Source: Planctomycetota bacterium (lineage in GTDB: Bacteria; Planctomycetota; OFTM77). From it: a DNA stretch of 64,000 nucleotides. Shown here piece by piece: positions 43,049 through 53,600 of this stretch; position 1 is the stretch's first letter; each line of letters starts with the position of its first letter. A program made the translations under genes and the position numbers. The stretch lies in the NCBI GenBank assembly GCA_029260795.1, contig JAJDCO010000112.1, positions 62,001 through 126,000 on the forward strand, given 5' to 3'. Under the pieces are notes generated by a model. It searched no databases. It was given only the letters and a program-made list of their open reading frames with translations, and had not been told where the DNA came from.

Positions 43049-44325
43049 CGTTCCATCTCCGAGAGTATCCTTGCCGGGACGATCGAAGCACGCGCCGACA
43101 CGGCCGGCAGCGCGACGTTGGCGATCAGCAGCCCGGTCGCCAAAGATACCGCAACGAAGGTCGCCGTCACGGCAGACTCGATACCGGGTACGATATCGTG
43201 CGCCAGGAGCGCCGCCAAGCTTCGGTATCCGATACTGCCCGGCACCAGCAGGATCAAACCGGGGAGAGCCATGACCGGAGCCGGCCGACGACCGAGTCGC
43301 TCTCCCAGGTTCGCACCGATTCCGACGGCCAGGGCGCCTAGCCCAGCTCCGAGCTGGGGACCGAGCCACGCCCCTCCGAGCCGGCCCCCGAGCTGCCCGA
43401 AGGCGCAGACCAAGTAGATCCACCCGAAGTCACGGGGTCGCGCTCGAAAGAGAACCGCGAATGCGAGCGGCGAGACCGCCAGACAAGCGACATCGACCCA
43501 AGTCGGCAACAGGACCTCTCCGCTGAGGACGGGCGCCGGGAGCAGGGCACCGAGCTGTCGTCCCAACGTCACACCGAAGGCAATGGTGAAGAACACGATG
43601 ACGGCTCCGAAGAGTCGTGCCGTTCCCGAAGCCAGGTGACGTGCCGCGAGATCGCTCAGCGCGAGCGTCAGCCCCAGTCCCGGAACGAGCACGATCAGGC
43701 CGCCGAGCGTCACCAGGTCGGGTCGAATTCCTCCAAGAAGCGCGGCCAGCGCCACGGCGATGAATGACGCCAACGCAGCGGCGAGCGGCTCGAAGATTCG
43801 CCCGATCGTGGGCCAGCGCCCGGTCGTCACCGCCAGGCCGCCGATCAGGGCACCGATGCCGGCCGAGGCCGCCATCTCGGCGCTGCCACCCCCGAAGAAC
43901 CTCGACGCGGTCAGTGATGCGAGGGCGAAGCTGCCGACGCTGGCGATCGGGCCGTAACGGGGTCGACGATCGCGAACGGTCTCGAGCCGCTTCATGGCTT
44001 CGGAAAGCGGGACCTCCCCCCGGAGCACGGCCTGCTGAACCTCATGAACGAGCACGAGCCTCTCCAGGTCGGCGTCCGTGGGATGGACGCGGAGCAGGAC
44101 CGTCCGGTGCTCCTCGATCTCGCCGAAGCGCACGAGGATCGAGGTCGGGGTCGTGAAGAACTCGGCGTGTAGCCCGAGCCGTCGGGCGCTCGAGAGCATC
44201 GAGACTTCCAGGGACTCGGCCGGAGTGCCCGCCTGGTGGAGCGCCTCGGCGAGGCGCACGAGGAATCGCTCGCGCAGGTCCCTTTGAACGGTCTTGGGTT
44301 GGGTGGTCGTGTCCAGGGTCAGCAT
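43045..44325 (-). CDS. ThrE-type threonine/serine exporter (DUF1212 family)
   Basis: 426 residues: a cytoplasmic N-terminal domain (HAEFFTTPTSILVRFGE, the DUF1212 part) and about ten membrane helices in two halves, as in single-chain ThrE. GGLIVLVPGLGLTLALSDLA and ALPGLILLVPGSIGYRSLAAL are the paired LVPG motifs of the family. It should export small amino acids by proton antiport. It is the first gene of an operon with the gamma-lyase and faces a divergent Lrp regulator across a 99-base gap. Confidence 0.88.
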   Translation of the reverse strand: MLTLDTTTQPKTVQRDLRERFLVRLAEALHQAGTPAESLEVSMLSSARRLGLHAEFFTTPTSILVRFGEIEEHRTVLLRVHPTDADLERLVLVHEVQQAVLRGEVPLSEAMKRLETVRDRRPRYGPIASVGSFALASLTASRFFGGGSAEMAASAGIGALIGGLAVTTGRWPTIGRIFEPLAAALASFIAVALAALLGGIRPDLVTLGGLIVLVPGLGLTLALSDLAARHLASGTARLFGAVIVFFTIAFGVTLGRQLGALLPAPVLSGEVLLPTWVDVACLAVSPLAFAVLFRARPRDFGWIYLVCAFGQLGGRLGGAWLGPQLGAGLGALAVGIGANLGERLGRRPAPVMALPGLILLVPGSIGYRSLAALLAHDIVPGIESAVTATFVAVSLATGLLIANVALPAVSARASIVPARILSEMER

Positions 44326-44348
44326 GGCTCGCTCTCGAACAATGATCG

Positions 44349-44388
44349 TTGCTATGGCTGATTGATAAGATACGATTCGGATCCCGAA
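44349..44388. promoter_or_regulatory. Divergent promoter region with Lrp-type operator candidate
   Basis: Between the exporter and the Lrp gene, TTGCTA (44349), 16 bases, TACGAT (44371) could be a plus-strand promoter. It runs into the perfect palindrome TTCGG-ATC-CCGAA (44376-44388), a reasonable operator for the adjacent Lrp protein. The region is also AT-richer than its surroundings. Confidence 0.4.
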
Positions 44389-44424
44389 ACATCGATCGAA
44401 TCATATTCGGAAGGAGGGAAGACT

Positions 44425-44922
44425 TTGAAGCTCGACCGAACGGACTTCGAGATCTTGCGCGCCTTGCAGAACGATGCTCGGCTCTCGAACAAAGAGCTGG
44501 CCTTGCGCATCGGACTCGCTCCCTCGAGCTGCCTGGAGCGCGTCCGTCGACTCCGCGAGCATGGCGTCCTGCGAGGCTTTCACGCCGACGTCGCTCCCCA
44601 GGCGGTGGGAGTCGGCTTGCAGGCGCTCATCGCGATCCAGCTCGCCCAGCACTCCCGCTCGTCGTTTCTCGCCATCCGCGAGCATCTGTTGGACCGCCCC
44701 GAGGTGGTCGGCTTGTTTCACGTGGCCGGCCGGGACGACTTCCTGATCCACGTGGCCGTGCGGGACTCGGACCACCTTCGGGACCTGACCTGGCAGAGCA
44801 TCACGACGCGTCCCGAAGTGGCTCACATCGAGACCTCGGTCATCTTCGATCACATTCGGGCCGCGGAGTGGCCCGTGCTGGTGGACTCGGAATCGTCAGC
44901 GGCTTCCCGGTCCGGTCGGTAG
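44425..44922 (+). CDS. Lrp/AsnC family transcriptional regulator
   Basis: 165 residues from TTG 44425, seven bases after AAGGAGGG (44411-44418); an in-frame ATG at 44362 has no SD and lies in the promoter. HTH: FEILRALQNDARLSNKELAL and GLAPSSCLERVRRLREHGVL. RAM ligand domain: VGLFHVAGRDDFLIHVAVRD. These proteins sense amino acids and often control a divergent transporter, here the ThrE-type exporter and the PLP lyase. Confidence 0.92.
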   Translation: MKLDRTDFEILRALQNDARLSNKELALRIGLAPSSCLERVRRLREHGVLRGFHADVAPQAVGVGLQALIAIQLAQHSRSSFLAIREHLLDRPEVVGLFHVAGRDDFLIHVAVRDSDHLRDLTWQSITTRPEVAHIETSVIFDHIRAAEWPVLVDSESSAASRSGR

Positions 44923-45086
44923 CCGACGATCGACCCGGAGTCCGAAGGCGCCTTTGCGGGCTCACAATTGGTTTCAAAACGACCTTGGCATCTCTTAGTT
45001 TGATCAGCTCGTTTCGGCCCTTCGGTTCGACGCATCGATCGGCTGATGTCTCCGAGCGTTTGACGACGATCCGGAAGGACGCCCCC

Positions 45087-46247
45087 GTGCACACTCTGCT
45101 CATTTGCGGCCTCGCCCTGAGCCTGCTGACCCCGTTGTCGATGGCTCAGCCCCAAGACGTCGGTCCTCCCGAGGACACGGTCCAGCAAACCACGGACTCC
45201 GGGCTCCAGTACTCGATCCTGGAAGAAGGCCAGCCCGACGCTGCGCATCCGAAGCTGACCGACACGGTCCACGTGCACTACAAGGGCTGGCTGACGAACG
45301 GCACCGTGTTCGACACCTCGTACAAGAGCGGCGAGCCGGCCGAGTTCAAGATCGGCCAGGTGATCGAAGGATGGAATGAAGGTCTCGCCCTCATGACGGT
45401 GGGCGCCAAGTACAAGTTCACCATCCCGCCGGAGCTCGCCTACGGCGAGAACGGCAGCCCTCCCCGGATTCCGTCGAACTCCACCCTGATCTTCGTGGTC
45501 GAGCTGCTCGACCTGAAGGCGGGCCCGGGGCTGCCCGCCTTCCAAGCCCCCGATCCCGAGAAGAGCAAGGAGGCCAAGCCCGGCCTGCTGGTGCACGAGA
45601 TCGACGCAGGTTCGGGTGACCCTGCTCCGGCGGCGTCGAAGATTCGGATCATGCACTACACCTGTTGGACGGTGGAGGGCGAGGTGATCGAGTCGAGCGC
45701 GATGTCGGGCAGCCCCTTCAAGGCATCGGCCGAACGGTTGCCGATCCCGATCCTCAAAGAGGCCTTTACGAACATGCCCGATGAAGCCATCTGGATCGTC
45801 CGCGCCTCCTACACGCAGGCCTTCCCGCAACGGCCCCATCCAAAGCTCGAGCCTGGCAGCGATTCGATCTGGCGGCTCGAGTCCGTCTCGGCACCCGAGA
45901 TGCCCACCTTCGACGACGATCAATGGCAGAAGACCGAGAGCGGCCTCGAGTACGTCGTGCACGCCGACGGTGAAGGCGATTCGCCGATGCTCGGAGACGT
46001 CGTCACGGCCGAGTACTCCGGCTGGCTGACGGATGGCTCACTGTTCGACACTTCAAAAGGCGGCGATCCGGCGAAGTTCCAGCTCGGTCGCGTGATCGCC
46101 GGTTGGAACGAAGGGCTCCAGCTCATGAAGCCCGGCGGTCACTTCACTTTCCGCATCCCCGGCGGCCTCGCCTACGGTGCCCAAGGTATCCCGGGCGTGA
46201 TTCCGCCCGACGCGACCCTGGTCTTCGACGTCCAGCTGATCAAGTAG
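45087..46247 (+). CDS. Secreted peptidyl-prolyl isomerase with three FKBP domains
   Basis: 386 residues from GTG 45087, seven bases after GGAAGGA. Signal LLICGLALSLLTPLSMAQ. Domain 1 (about 40-150) is a complete FKBP: DTVHVHYKGWLTNGTVFDTS, KIGQVIEGWNEGLALM, IPPELAYGENG. Domain 3 (about 285-386) is also complete (EYSGWLTDGSLFDTSKGG, VIAGWNEGLQLM, GLAYGAQG). Domain 2 (about 185-245) keeps the outline (IRIMHYTCWTVEGEVIESS) but has lost the active-site residues. It probably assists folding in the periplasm, the middle domain acting as spacer or chaperone. Confidence 0.9.
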   Translation: MHTLLICGLALSLLTPLSMAQPQDVGPPEDTVQQTTDSGLQYSILEEGQPDAAHPKLTDTVHVHYKGWLTNGTVFDTSYKSGEPAEFKIGQVIEGWNEGLALMTVGAKYKFTIPPELAYGENGSPPRIPSNSTLIFVVELLDLKAGPGLPAFQAPDPEKSKEAKPGLLVHEIDAGSGDPAPAASKIRIMHYTCWTVEGEVIESSAMSGSPFKASAERLPIPILKEAFTNMPDEAIWIVRASYTQAFPQRPHPKLEPGSDSIWRLESVSAPEMPTFDDDQWQKTESGLEYVVHADGEGDSPMLGDVVTAEYSGWLTDGSLFDTSKGGDPAKFQLGRVIAGWNEGLQLMKPGGHFTFRIPGGLAYGAQGIPGVIPPDATLVFDVQLIK

Positions 46248-46253
46248 GTCGAC

Positions 46254-46290
46254 GAGGCGGGTGTTCGTGAGAAGCACGGACACCCGCCTC
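46254..46290 (+). terminator. Hairpin terminator candidate
   Basis: GAGGCGGGTGT (46254-46264) pairs perfectly with ACACCCGCCTC (46280-46290), seven bases past the FKBP stop; no T-run follows. Confidence 0.5.
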
Positions 46291-46437
46291 CAATGCAGAG
46301 AAGGCGCGACTAGGCGGTCTCTTCGAACCACTCTCTCACCGTCGTCGCTCGAACGCGGGACGGCCCGCAGGGACTGAAGGAGAGCTCGCGTCGACGTGAC
46401 GAGCTCCGGTCCTGTCTCCGTGGAACGCCGCATCAAG

Positions 46438-46535
46438 GAACAGAGTCCCGAACGGAGCTCGTCACGTCGAACCGGGACCTTCAACGCGTCCTGGCGGGCA
46501 GCGATGCCTTCGCATCCCATCGAGGAGAGAGCGGT
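46438..46535. repeat. Intergenic two-block element, copy C
   Basis: Block 1 (46438-46461) holds GAGTCCCGAACGGAGCTCG; block 2 (46521-46535) is CGAGGAGAGAGCGGT, one base from copies A and B. Start-to-start distance is 83 bases. Confidence 0.55.
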
Positions 46536-46604
46536 GGCCGTCTCACGGTGCGGGCCAGAGGTCGCCCGGACCGTCCACGAATCACCTCGCCTCCGGCGTT
46601 CCGC

Positions 46605-47198
46605 TCAGGTCTGGTCAGAGCGTTGAATCCACCGCGGAACCTCGGGGAGCTCGGTCGTCGTCAGCTTCTCGAGAAGCTCCGCGGGATGCGATGAGACCAA
46701 GAGCAGACCCTGGTCTTCCTTGGGGATGAAGCCTTCGTCGAGGCCATGCCGCAGCAGCTCGCGGAGGGGCTCGTAGTAGCCGACCGCATCGAGCAAGCCG
46801 ATGGGCTTGCGGTGGAAGCCGAGCTGGGACCAGATCAGCACCTCGAAGAGCTCCTCGAAGGTGCCTAAGCCTCCGGGTAGCGCGATGAAGGCATCGGAGA
46901 GCTCGGCCATCAGCGCTTTTCGCTCATGCATTCCTGGCACCACATGGAGCTCAGTCAGCCCGGAATGCGCGATCTCACGCGTCGCCAATGCCTCGGGAAT
47001 GACTCCGTGAGCCTCGCCGCCCGCTTCGAGAACCGTGTCGGCGATCGCTCCCATCAGTCCGACCTGGCCTCCGCCGAAGACCAACCCGATGCCACGCTCG
47101 GCCATCAGGCGGCCCAGCGCGCGGGCGGTCTCCAGATGCTCGGGTCGACGCCCGACGTGAGATCCGCAGAAGACACAGACTCGCTTCAGAGTTCTCAT
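46605..47198 (-). CDS. LOG family protein (TIGR00730)
   Basis: 197 residues from ATG 47198. LKRVCVFCGSHVGRRPEH, GIGLVFGGGQVGLMGA and the signature ALPGGLGTFEELFEVLIWSQ (PGGxGTxxE) identify a LOG/YvdD-type nucleotide 5'-monophosphate phosphoribohydrolase, cytoplasmic, releasing the base from a nucleoside monophosphate (cytokinin type in some bacteria). It is divergent from recC. Confidence 0.92.
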   Translation of the reverse strand: MRTLKRVCVFCGSHVGRRPEHLETARALGRLMAERGIGLVFGGGQVGLMGAIADTVLEAGGEAHGVIPEALATREIAHSGLTELHVVPGMHERKALMAELSDAFIALPGGLGTFEELFEVLIWSQLGFHRKPIGLLDAVGYYEPLRELLRHGLDEGFIPKEDQGLLLVSSHPAELLEKLTTTELPEVPRWIQRSDQT

Positions 47199-47369
47199 GC
47201 GGTGGGTTGTACCGGATCGATCACCGCGGTCGCAAGCGGAGCCACTCGTCACAACCCGTCACCGACACCCCACTGAGCGAGGCCGCCCTTTTTCCTGTGC
47301 GTCCGACCAACCTCCCCGAGTAGGCTATTCGTTCCGGCCAATTGCAGGTCGCGGCTCAGGGTTGGGGAA

Positions 47370-50300
47370 ATGAAAGCCACTCAGCTCGTCATTCATACCA
47401 GCAATCAGCTTTCGGTGCTGATGGAGCGGATTGCCGATCGGTTCGCGGTCGAGCCGCTTCCGCCCCGCGAGTCCGAGGTCATTGTCGTCCAAAGCCAAGG
47501 CATGGCGCGTTGGGTGACCCTCGAGCTGGCCAGGAAGCTGGGCATCGCCGCCTCTCTGGACCTCCCGTTCCCGGCCGCATTCTGTGACGACTTGGCGCAG
47601 CGCCTCGGAGAGGACGAGCCCCCGGCCGTCGACCCCTTCGAGCGAGGTGCCTTGACCTGGCGACTCTTCACCGCACTGGGTGCGACCCACGACGAGCCCT
47701 GCTTCGACCCGGTCCGGACCTACTTGCGGGGAGACTCTACCGGCATCCGACGCTATCAGCTCGCAACGCGCCTCGCCGGACGCTTCGACGATTATCAGAT
47801 CTACCGCCCCGAGATGCTGTCCGGCTGGGAGAAGGGGAAACGGACCTTCGAGGCCACAGACCCGGTCGGCTGCGAGCACGAGGCTTGGCAGGCCGAGCTC
47901 TGGCGAGCCCTGGTCGAAGAGACGCCGCACCCGCCACTGGCCGGACGTTTCGAGCGCTTGTTGCGGCGAGCGCAGGAGGCGGACGTTCTGGAAGACCTGC
48001 CTCGGCGCATCACGGTGTTCGGCATGAGCTCGTTGCCGCCGATCTTCCTGAAGGTGCTCGCCTCATTGGCGCAGCACGTGCCGGTCACGATCGCCTTCGT
48101 CAGCCCCACGCCCGAGTTTTGGAGCGATCTGCGGTCGGAGAAGGAGCAGCGCAAGCGCGGACAGCTCGACTTCGATTGGGAAGCTCCCGAACGAGCGTTG
48201 ATGACCTCGTCGCCGGCCTCCAATCCGCTCTTGGCCAGCTTGGGTCGTCAAGGACGTGAGCTGTTCACGCTGCTCCAAGAGCTCGACGCTTCCGGGCAGG
48301 CGTGGGAGCCACTCGACTTCGAGCCCCCGCCTCGCGACTCGCTCCTCCATCACGTGCAGGCGGACATCCAAGAGCTCATCGACCGCCGACCGGGCGCGAC
48401 GGAGCTCCCGATCGAGCCGTCGCCGGAAGACCGCAGCCTCGAGCTCCATGCGTGTCACTCACCGCGCCGCGAGATGGAGGTCTTGCGCGACCGGTTGCTG
48501 GATGCCTTCGAGCGCGATCCCGAGCTGACGCCCGATCAGGTGCTCGTGCTCGTGCCCGAGATCACGCGCTATGCGCCCTACATCCAAGCCGTGTTCGAGG
48601 TGCCGGTCCCGGGCATCCCTCGCCTTCCGATCCACATCGCCGACCGGGTCGCGAGCACGGAAGACCCACTGATGGCCGCTTTCTTGCTCTTGCTTCGAAC
48701 GGCCCGGGGTCGATTCACTTCCAGCGACTTGCTCGGCCTCCTCGATCAGGCACCGATTCGCAATGCGTTCGGTATCGCGGAGCCCGACCTCCCCATCGTC
48801 CGGCAATGGGTCGAGGCGACTCGCGTCACGTGGGGACTCGACTCGGAGCAACGGAGCCACGATCACGAGCTCCCGCCCTTCGAGGCCCCGACCTGGCGAT
48901 CGGCGGTCGATCGCCTCTTGCTCGGATTCGCGACGGGCCCCTGCGAATCGACGGTCGGTGGCATCTTGCCACATGGCGAGGTGTTGGCCGGGCGCACGGA
49001 GCTGCTCGGCCGATTCGCCGAGTTCGTGGAGACGTGCGACCGACATCTGCGAGTGCTTCGCGAACCGCACGGCGGTGCCGATTGGGCGGCCGCACTTCAG
49101 CTGGCGCTCGATCAGCTCTTCCACCCGAGCCACGAGGACGAGGAAGCCGCACTCCTCGAAGTGAGGCGAGTGGTCGGTGAGCTGGGATGGGTGGACGAGC
49201 TGGCTCAACGGGACGAATCCATCGATCCGGCCGTGATCGAGGAGCACTTCGATCAGGCGTTCGCGGCCGAAGCCTTCGGCAAGGGCTTCTTGAGTGGGCG
49301 CATCACTTTCTGTGCTCTGAAGCCCATGCGCACGATCCCCTTCCGGCTGATCGCGATCGCCGGTCTCGACGACACGTCGTTTCCCCGCCCGACGCGTCCG
49401 CCGCACTTCGATCTCATCTCCCGGCGAGCCCGCCTGGGCGATCGCTCGATCCGTGAGGACGATCGGTACCTCTTCCTCGAGACCCTGCTGGCCGCTCAGG
49501 ATCGCTTGATCTTGTCGTGGGTCGGTCAGTCTCAGAAAGACGACGGCCGGCCAGCGCCGTCGTTGTGCTTGACCGAGCTGCTCGACCAGATCGGTCGCAT
49601 GCTGGGCAGCCTCGAGAAGGCGCACGAGCTGATCGTCTGGCACAAGATGCACGCCTTCAGCCCGGCCTACTTCGATGGGCGTGACCCGCACCTGTTCAGC
49701 TACTCCACCGAGGAGTGTGCCGCCGGGTCGACGTATCGCCAGGCTCGTGAGGAGCTTCCCCCCTTCCTCCCCGAGGTGCCCTCGGAGCCTCCCGTCCCCC
49801 TCGAGTCTCCGAGAGACGTCGAGCTGATGCAGCTGGTCGAGCTCTGGGTGCATCCCGCGAAGTTCTACTGTCGGCAGGTTCTCCAGCTCTCGCTGTTCGA
49901 CGTGGACCCGACCGGCTCGAGCGAAGAGCCGTTCGCGCTCTCGTCGCTGGACCGATACCTCGTCGACGATTGGCTCTTCGCGCGCATGGTCGACGCCCCT
50001 CCCGAGCGAGACCACGCGCTGGCATCACTGCGTCAGCTCGGCTACCTGCCAGCGCGCACGTTCGGCGAGACGGCCTTCGTGCAGAGCTACGACCGCATTC
50101 GGAGCTTCGTGGAGCGGATGGGTCCTTCGCGTCACCACGAGCCCGTGAGCGGCGAGCTCTCCTTGCGAGATCGACGCCTCCGAGGGCGGGTCGACTTCCG
50201 CGCCCACGACGGCGTCCGGCTGCTGGCAAGACCGAGCTCTGTGAAGCCGAAGGACCTGCTCCGCGCTTGGATCAGCCATCTCTTCCTTTGTGGGCTCGCG

Positions 50301-50696
50301 TCTCAGGGAGTCGACGCTCCACGGCGCACGCAGGTCTTTGGCACCGACGGCAGCTGGGAGCTCGCACCGGTCGATGATTGGGAGACGCCGCTGAGGACGT
50401 TGCTCGACCCGCTCGATGCCGGCTTCCACAGACCGCTCTGCTTCTTCGGCTTCGCCTCGTTCCACTACGCCGAGCTCGTGATCTTCGAAAACCGCTCGCC
50501 CGAAGAGGCCGCGAGGAAGGTCAGCGCCGACTGGCGTCCGGCCTGGAAGCGCGCGTTCCCCAGCGAGTCCGAAGACCTCTACAACGCTCTCTGCTTCCGT
50601 CAACGGGAGCCGCTCGCCGAGCCCGAGTTCGATCGTCTAGCTCGCCTGGTCTGGGAGCCCTTCTTCTCCTCGACGACGCGCACGGAGGGGACATGA
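47370..50696 (+). CDS. recC: Exonuclease V subunit RecC
   Basis: 1108 residues, the usual RecC length. It starts VIHTSNQLSVLMERIADRFA and holds the inactive helicase-like and nuclease-like folds of the subunit (SQGMARWVTLELARKLGIAA; FCALKPMRTIPFRLIAIAGL; FPRPTRPPHFDLISRRARLG), the parts that in E. coli read Chi. The start at 47370 has no good SD. The stop overlaps recB as ATGA (50693-50696). RecBCD processes double-strand ends for recombination and degrades foreign DNA. Confidence 0.93.
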   Translation: MKATQLVIHTSNQLSVLMERIADRFAVEPLPPRESEVIVVQSQGMARWVTLELARKLGIAASLDLPFPAAFCDDLAQRLGEDEPPAVDPFERGALTWRLFTALGATHDEPCFDPVRTYLRGDSTGIRRYQLATRLAGRFDDYQIYRPEMLSGWEKGKRTFEATDPVGCEHEAWQAELWRALVEETPHPPLAGRFERLLRRAQEADVLEDLPRRITVFGMSSLPPIFLKVLASLAQHVPVTIAFVSPTPEFWSDLRSEKEQRKRGQLDFDWEAPERALMTSSPASNPLLASLGRQGRELFTLLQELDASGQAWEPLDFEPPPRDSLLHHVQADIQELIDRRPGATELPIEPSPEDRSLELHACHSPRREMEVLRDRLLDAFERDPELTPDQVLVLVPEITRYAPYIQAVFEVPVPGIPRLPIHIADRVASTEDPLMAAFLLLLRTARGRFTSSDLLGLLDQAPIRNAFGIAEPDLPIVRQWVEATRVTWGLDSEQRSHDHELPPFEAPTWRSAVDRLLLGFATGPCESTVGGILPHGEVLAGRTELLGRFAEFVETCDRHLRVLREPHGGADWAAALQLALDQLFHPSHEDEEAALLEVRRVVGELGWVDELAQRDESIDPAVIEEHFDQAFAAEAFGKGFLSGRITFCALKPMRTIPFRLIAIAGLDDTSFPRPTRPPHFDLISRRARLGDRSIREDDRYLFLETLLAAQDRLILSWVGQSQKDDGRPAPSLCLTELLDQIGRMLGSLEKAHELIVWHKMHAFSPAYFDGRDPHLFSYSTEECAAGSTYRQAREELPPFLPEVPSEPPVPLESPRDVELMQLVELWVHPAKFYCRQVLQLSLFDVDPTGSSEEPFALSSLDRYLVDDWLFARMVDAPPERDHALASLRQLGYLPARTFGETAFVQSYDRIRSFVERMGPSRHHEPVSGELSLRDRRLRGRVDFRAHDGVRLLARPSSVKPKDLLRAWISHLFLCGLASQGVDAPRRTQVFGTDGSWELAPVDDWETPLRTLLDPLDAGFHRPLCFFGFASFHYAELVIFENRSPEEAARKVSADWRPAWKRAFPSESEDLYNALCFRQREPLAEPEFDRLARLVWEPFFSSTTRTEGT

Positions 50697-53600
50697 AGCC
50701 GTTCGACCTCCCGTCCACACCGATCGAGCCTGGCATCACGCTCATCGAGGCGAGCGCGGGCACCGGGAAGACGTACACGCTGACCGGCTTGGTTCTGCGG
50801 CTGCTGCTCGAGCAAGACATCGAGCTCCCGAAGATCTTGGTCGTGACGTTCACGATTGCGGCGACCGACGAGCTCAAGGGCCGGATTCGCCAACGACTCT
50901 CCGAAGCCTTGGCGGTCTTCGAGGGCGCCCCCACCGAGGACCCGCTCCTCGCCGAGCTCCGGAGCGCGCAGGGTGACCGCGGCCGCGACAAGCTCCGCCT
51001 GGCACTGCTGCAATTGGACGAGATCGGCATCTACACGATCCATGCCTTCTGCAAACGCGCGCTCGAAGACAGCGCCTTCGAGAGCGGGCTACCGTTCCAG
51101 CCCGACTTCGTCGAGGAGGAGTGGGCGCTGCTGCGGGAGTGTGCCGAGGACTTCTGGCGGAGGACGTTCTACGAAGCCCCGCCTCTGACGACCTGCATCC
51201 TCCAGCACGAAGGCTGGGACCCGACGAGCTTTCTAGGAGGCCTCACCGAAGTGCTGCGGCAGATCGACCCGCAGATCCGTCCGGAGGGCCGTCCCCTCGC
51301 CGATTGCCTTCGAGAGATTCAGTCGGCCTACGAGTCCGTCCAGGCGAGCAAGTCCGATCGATCGATCGAGATGATCGAGCAGATCCTCCCGAAGAAGCCG
51401 ACCAAGAGCCAGCCGCTGTCTCATCTACCCGCCGAGGAGCTGAGCCGTCGCCTGGCCGACTTCCTGCATCATCCGAGTCGTGGACTGGACGTCGCCCTGT
51501 TCCTCGCCGGCCGGAAGCCCGCGAAGTCCAAAGCCGCCCGAGCGTCCTGGCAAGCGCTCGGCGACGGTGGCGCTCTCCACGCCGCGCTCCACCGTTTGGC
51601 GGTGAGTGTCGACTCGCTCGAGAGCTCACTTCGGACCGCGTTCTTCACCGAGGTGGCCGCGCAGTTCGATCGCCGCAAGCGAGACGCGCGCACGATCACC
51701 TTCGACGATCTCCTCAGCCACCTCGCCACCGCCCTCAACGACCCTGAGGCGGGCCCGCGCGTTCAAGGTGCCATTCGCGCGCGCTTCCAGGTCGCTCTGA
51801 TCGACGAGTTCCAGGACACCGACGCGCGTCAGTGGGACATCTTCTCCAAGCTGTTCGCCGAGCAGACGCTGTTCCTGATCGGCGATCCCAAGCAGGCCAT
51901 CTACTCCTTCCGCGGCGCGGATGTCTTCACGTACTTGAAAGCGCAGCGCCACGCCGACCGCCGCTACGGCCTCACGACCAACTGGCGGAGCCGCGCCCCC
52001 CTCCTCGCCGCCATCAACGCTCTCTTCGCCAGCCATCCGCTCCCCTTCGCCGTCGAAGACATCGACTATCAACCCGTCGCGGCCGCGCCCGGCGCCGAGC
52101 TGCCCCGTCTCGAAGGAGACGACTCGGCGACGAAGCCGCTCCAATGGTGGTCCTTGCCCGAGGACGCTCTCAAGAAAAAGGACGAGGCCTCGTGCCTCCT
52201 GAATCGCGCCGTCGCGACCGAGATCGTTCGCCTCCTGTCCAGTGACCTGCGTCTGGGGAAAGAACCGTTGCAACCGCGCGACATCGCCGTGCTCGTTCGC
52301 TCCAACGCTCAAGCTCTCGCGATGCAAGACGAGCTCCGGCGGGCCCACGTCCCCGCCATCGTCACGAACGTCAACGACATCTTCCAGTCGCCCGAGATGA
52401 ACGAGCTTCAACGACTGCTCGAAGCGATCCACGAGCCGCGCAACCCGTTCCGATTGAGGGCCGCTTGGGCGACCGAGCTCTGGGGCGACGACGCCGAGAG
52501 AATCCTCGCCCTGTCCGAAGACGAGGCCTTCGAGCAGCGGGTGGCACTGTTTGAAGAATGGCGTCGCCTGTGGCTCCAACACGGGCTCGCGCCCATGCTC
52601 TTCGACGTCCTCGCCCAGCGAGGTATTCGCGCCCGCCTCCTCCGTCTCCCCGATGGTGAGCGCCGCCTGACGAACCTCCTCCATTGCATCGAGATCGTCC
52701 ACGCCGAGCGAGGCGACCCGGGGGAGTCTCCCGAAGGCACACTCCAGTGGCTTCGTCGTCACCGGCATCAGAAGGACCATCACGGCGAAGCCGCGGAGCT
52801 GCGCCTCGAGAGCGACGAGCACGCCGTCCGGATCCTCACCATTCACAAGAGCAAGGGGCTCGAGTACGAGATCGTCTTCTGCCCGTTCCTCACGCTCTAC
52901 AAGAAGCCGCAAAAGCTCGAGGCACCCGGTGGCTACTGGAAGGCCCATGAAGGCGATGCACTCGTCTTCGACTTCGACGCCCCCAAGCCCTTCGTCGCCC
53001 GCGCCCACGAGGAAGCTCTGGCTGAGGACCTGCGACTCGCCTACGTCGCCATCACGCGAGCCAAGGAGCGGTGCTACCTGCCCTTCGCCGCCATCGGACA
53101 AGGCCGGAAGAAGGCGCACCACACTCCGCTCGGCCATCTCATCGGTCCTCCGTGCGCGTTCGCTGACGACTTGATCCCGGAGGCGAGCTTCGCGCGACTC
53201 GAGGCACTCATCGCCGCGAACTCCGACACGATGGCACTCGACCCGGCTCCGGCTCCGGATCGCCTTCCTCGCTGGAAGCCGCCGACCGAGAAGCCGGCCG
53301 AGCTCCGTGCCCGCACTTTCACGACGCCATTGCAGCAACTCTCCACTTGGCGCCTCGCCAGCTTCAGCTCGCTCAAGACCGGTGCCGAGAGCCGCGAGCG
53401 CCCGGACCACCTGGATCCGGTCGAGCCGGAAGCGGCACTCGCCGCACCGGAGAGCAATGGCTTCCTCGGCTTCGCCCGCGGAGCACGCGCGGGCATCTGT
53501 CTCCACGAGATCTTCGAGCACGTCGACTTTCAAGATCTCGACACCGAGGAGTCGCTCGCCCTCATCCGGCAACGGCTGGCGCGCTTTGGCCTCGATGACC

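Larger units (their letters stand above)
46248..46604. other. Intergenic gap between convergent genes
   Basis: 357 bases without a gene. It contains the hairpin after the FKBP gene, copy C of the two-block element (46438-46535) and a GACGAGCTCCG / CGGAGCTCGTC inverted pair (about 46398-46463) around the first block. Confidence 0.5.
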
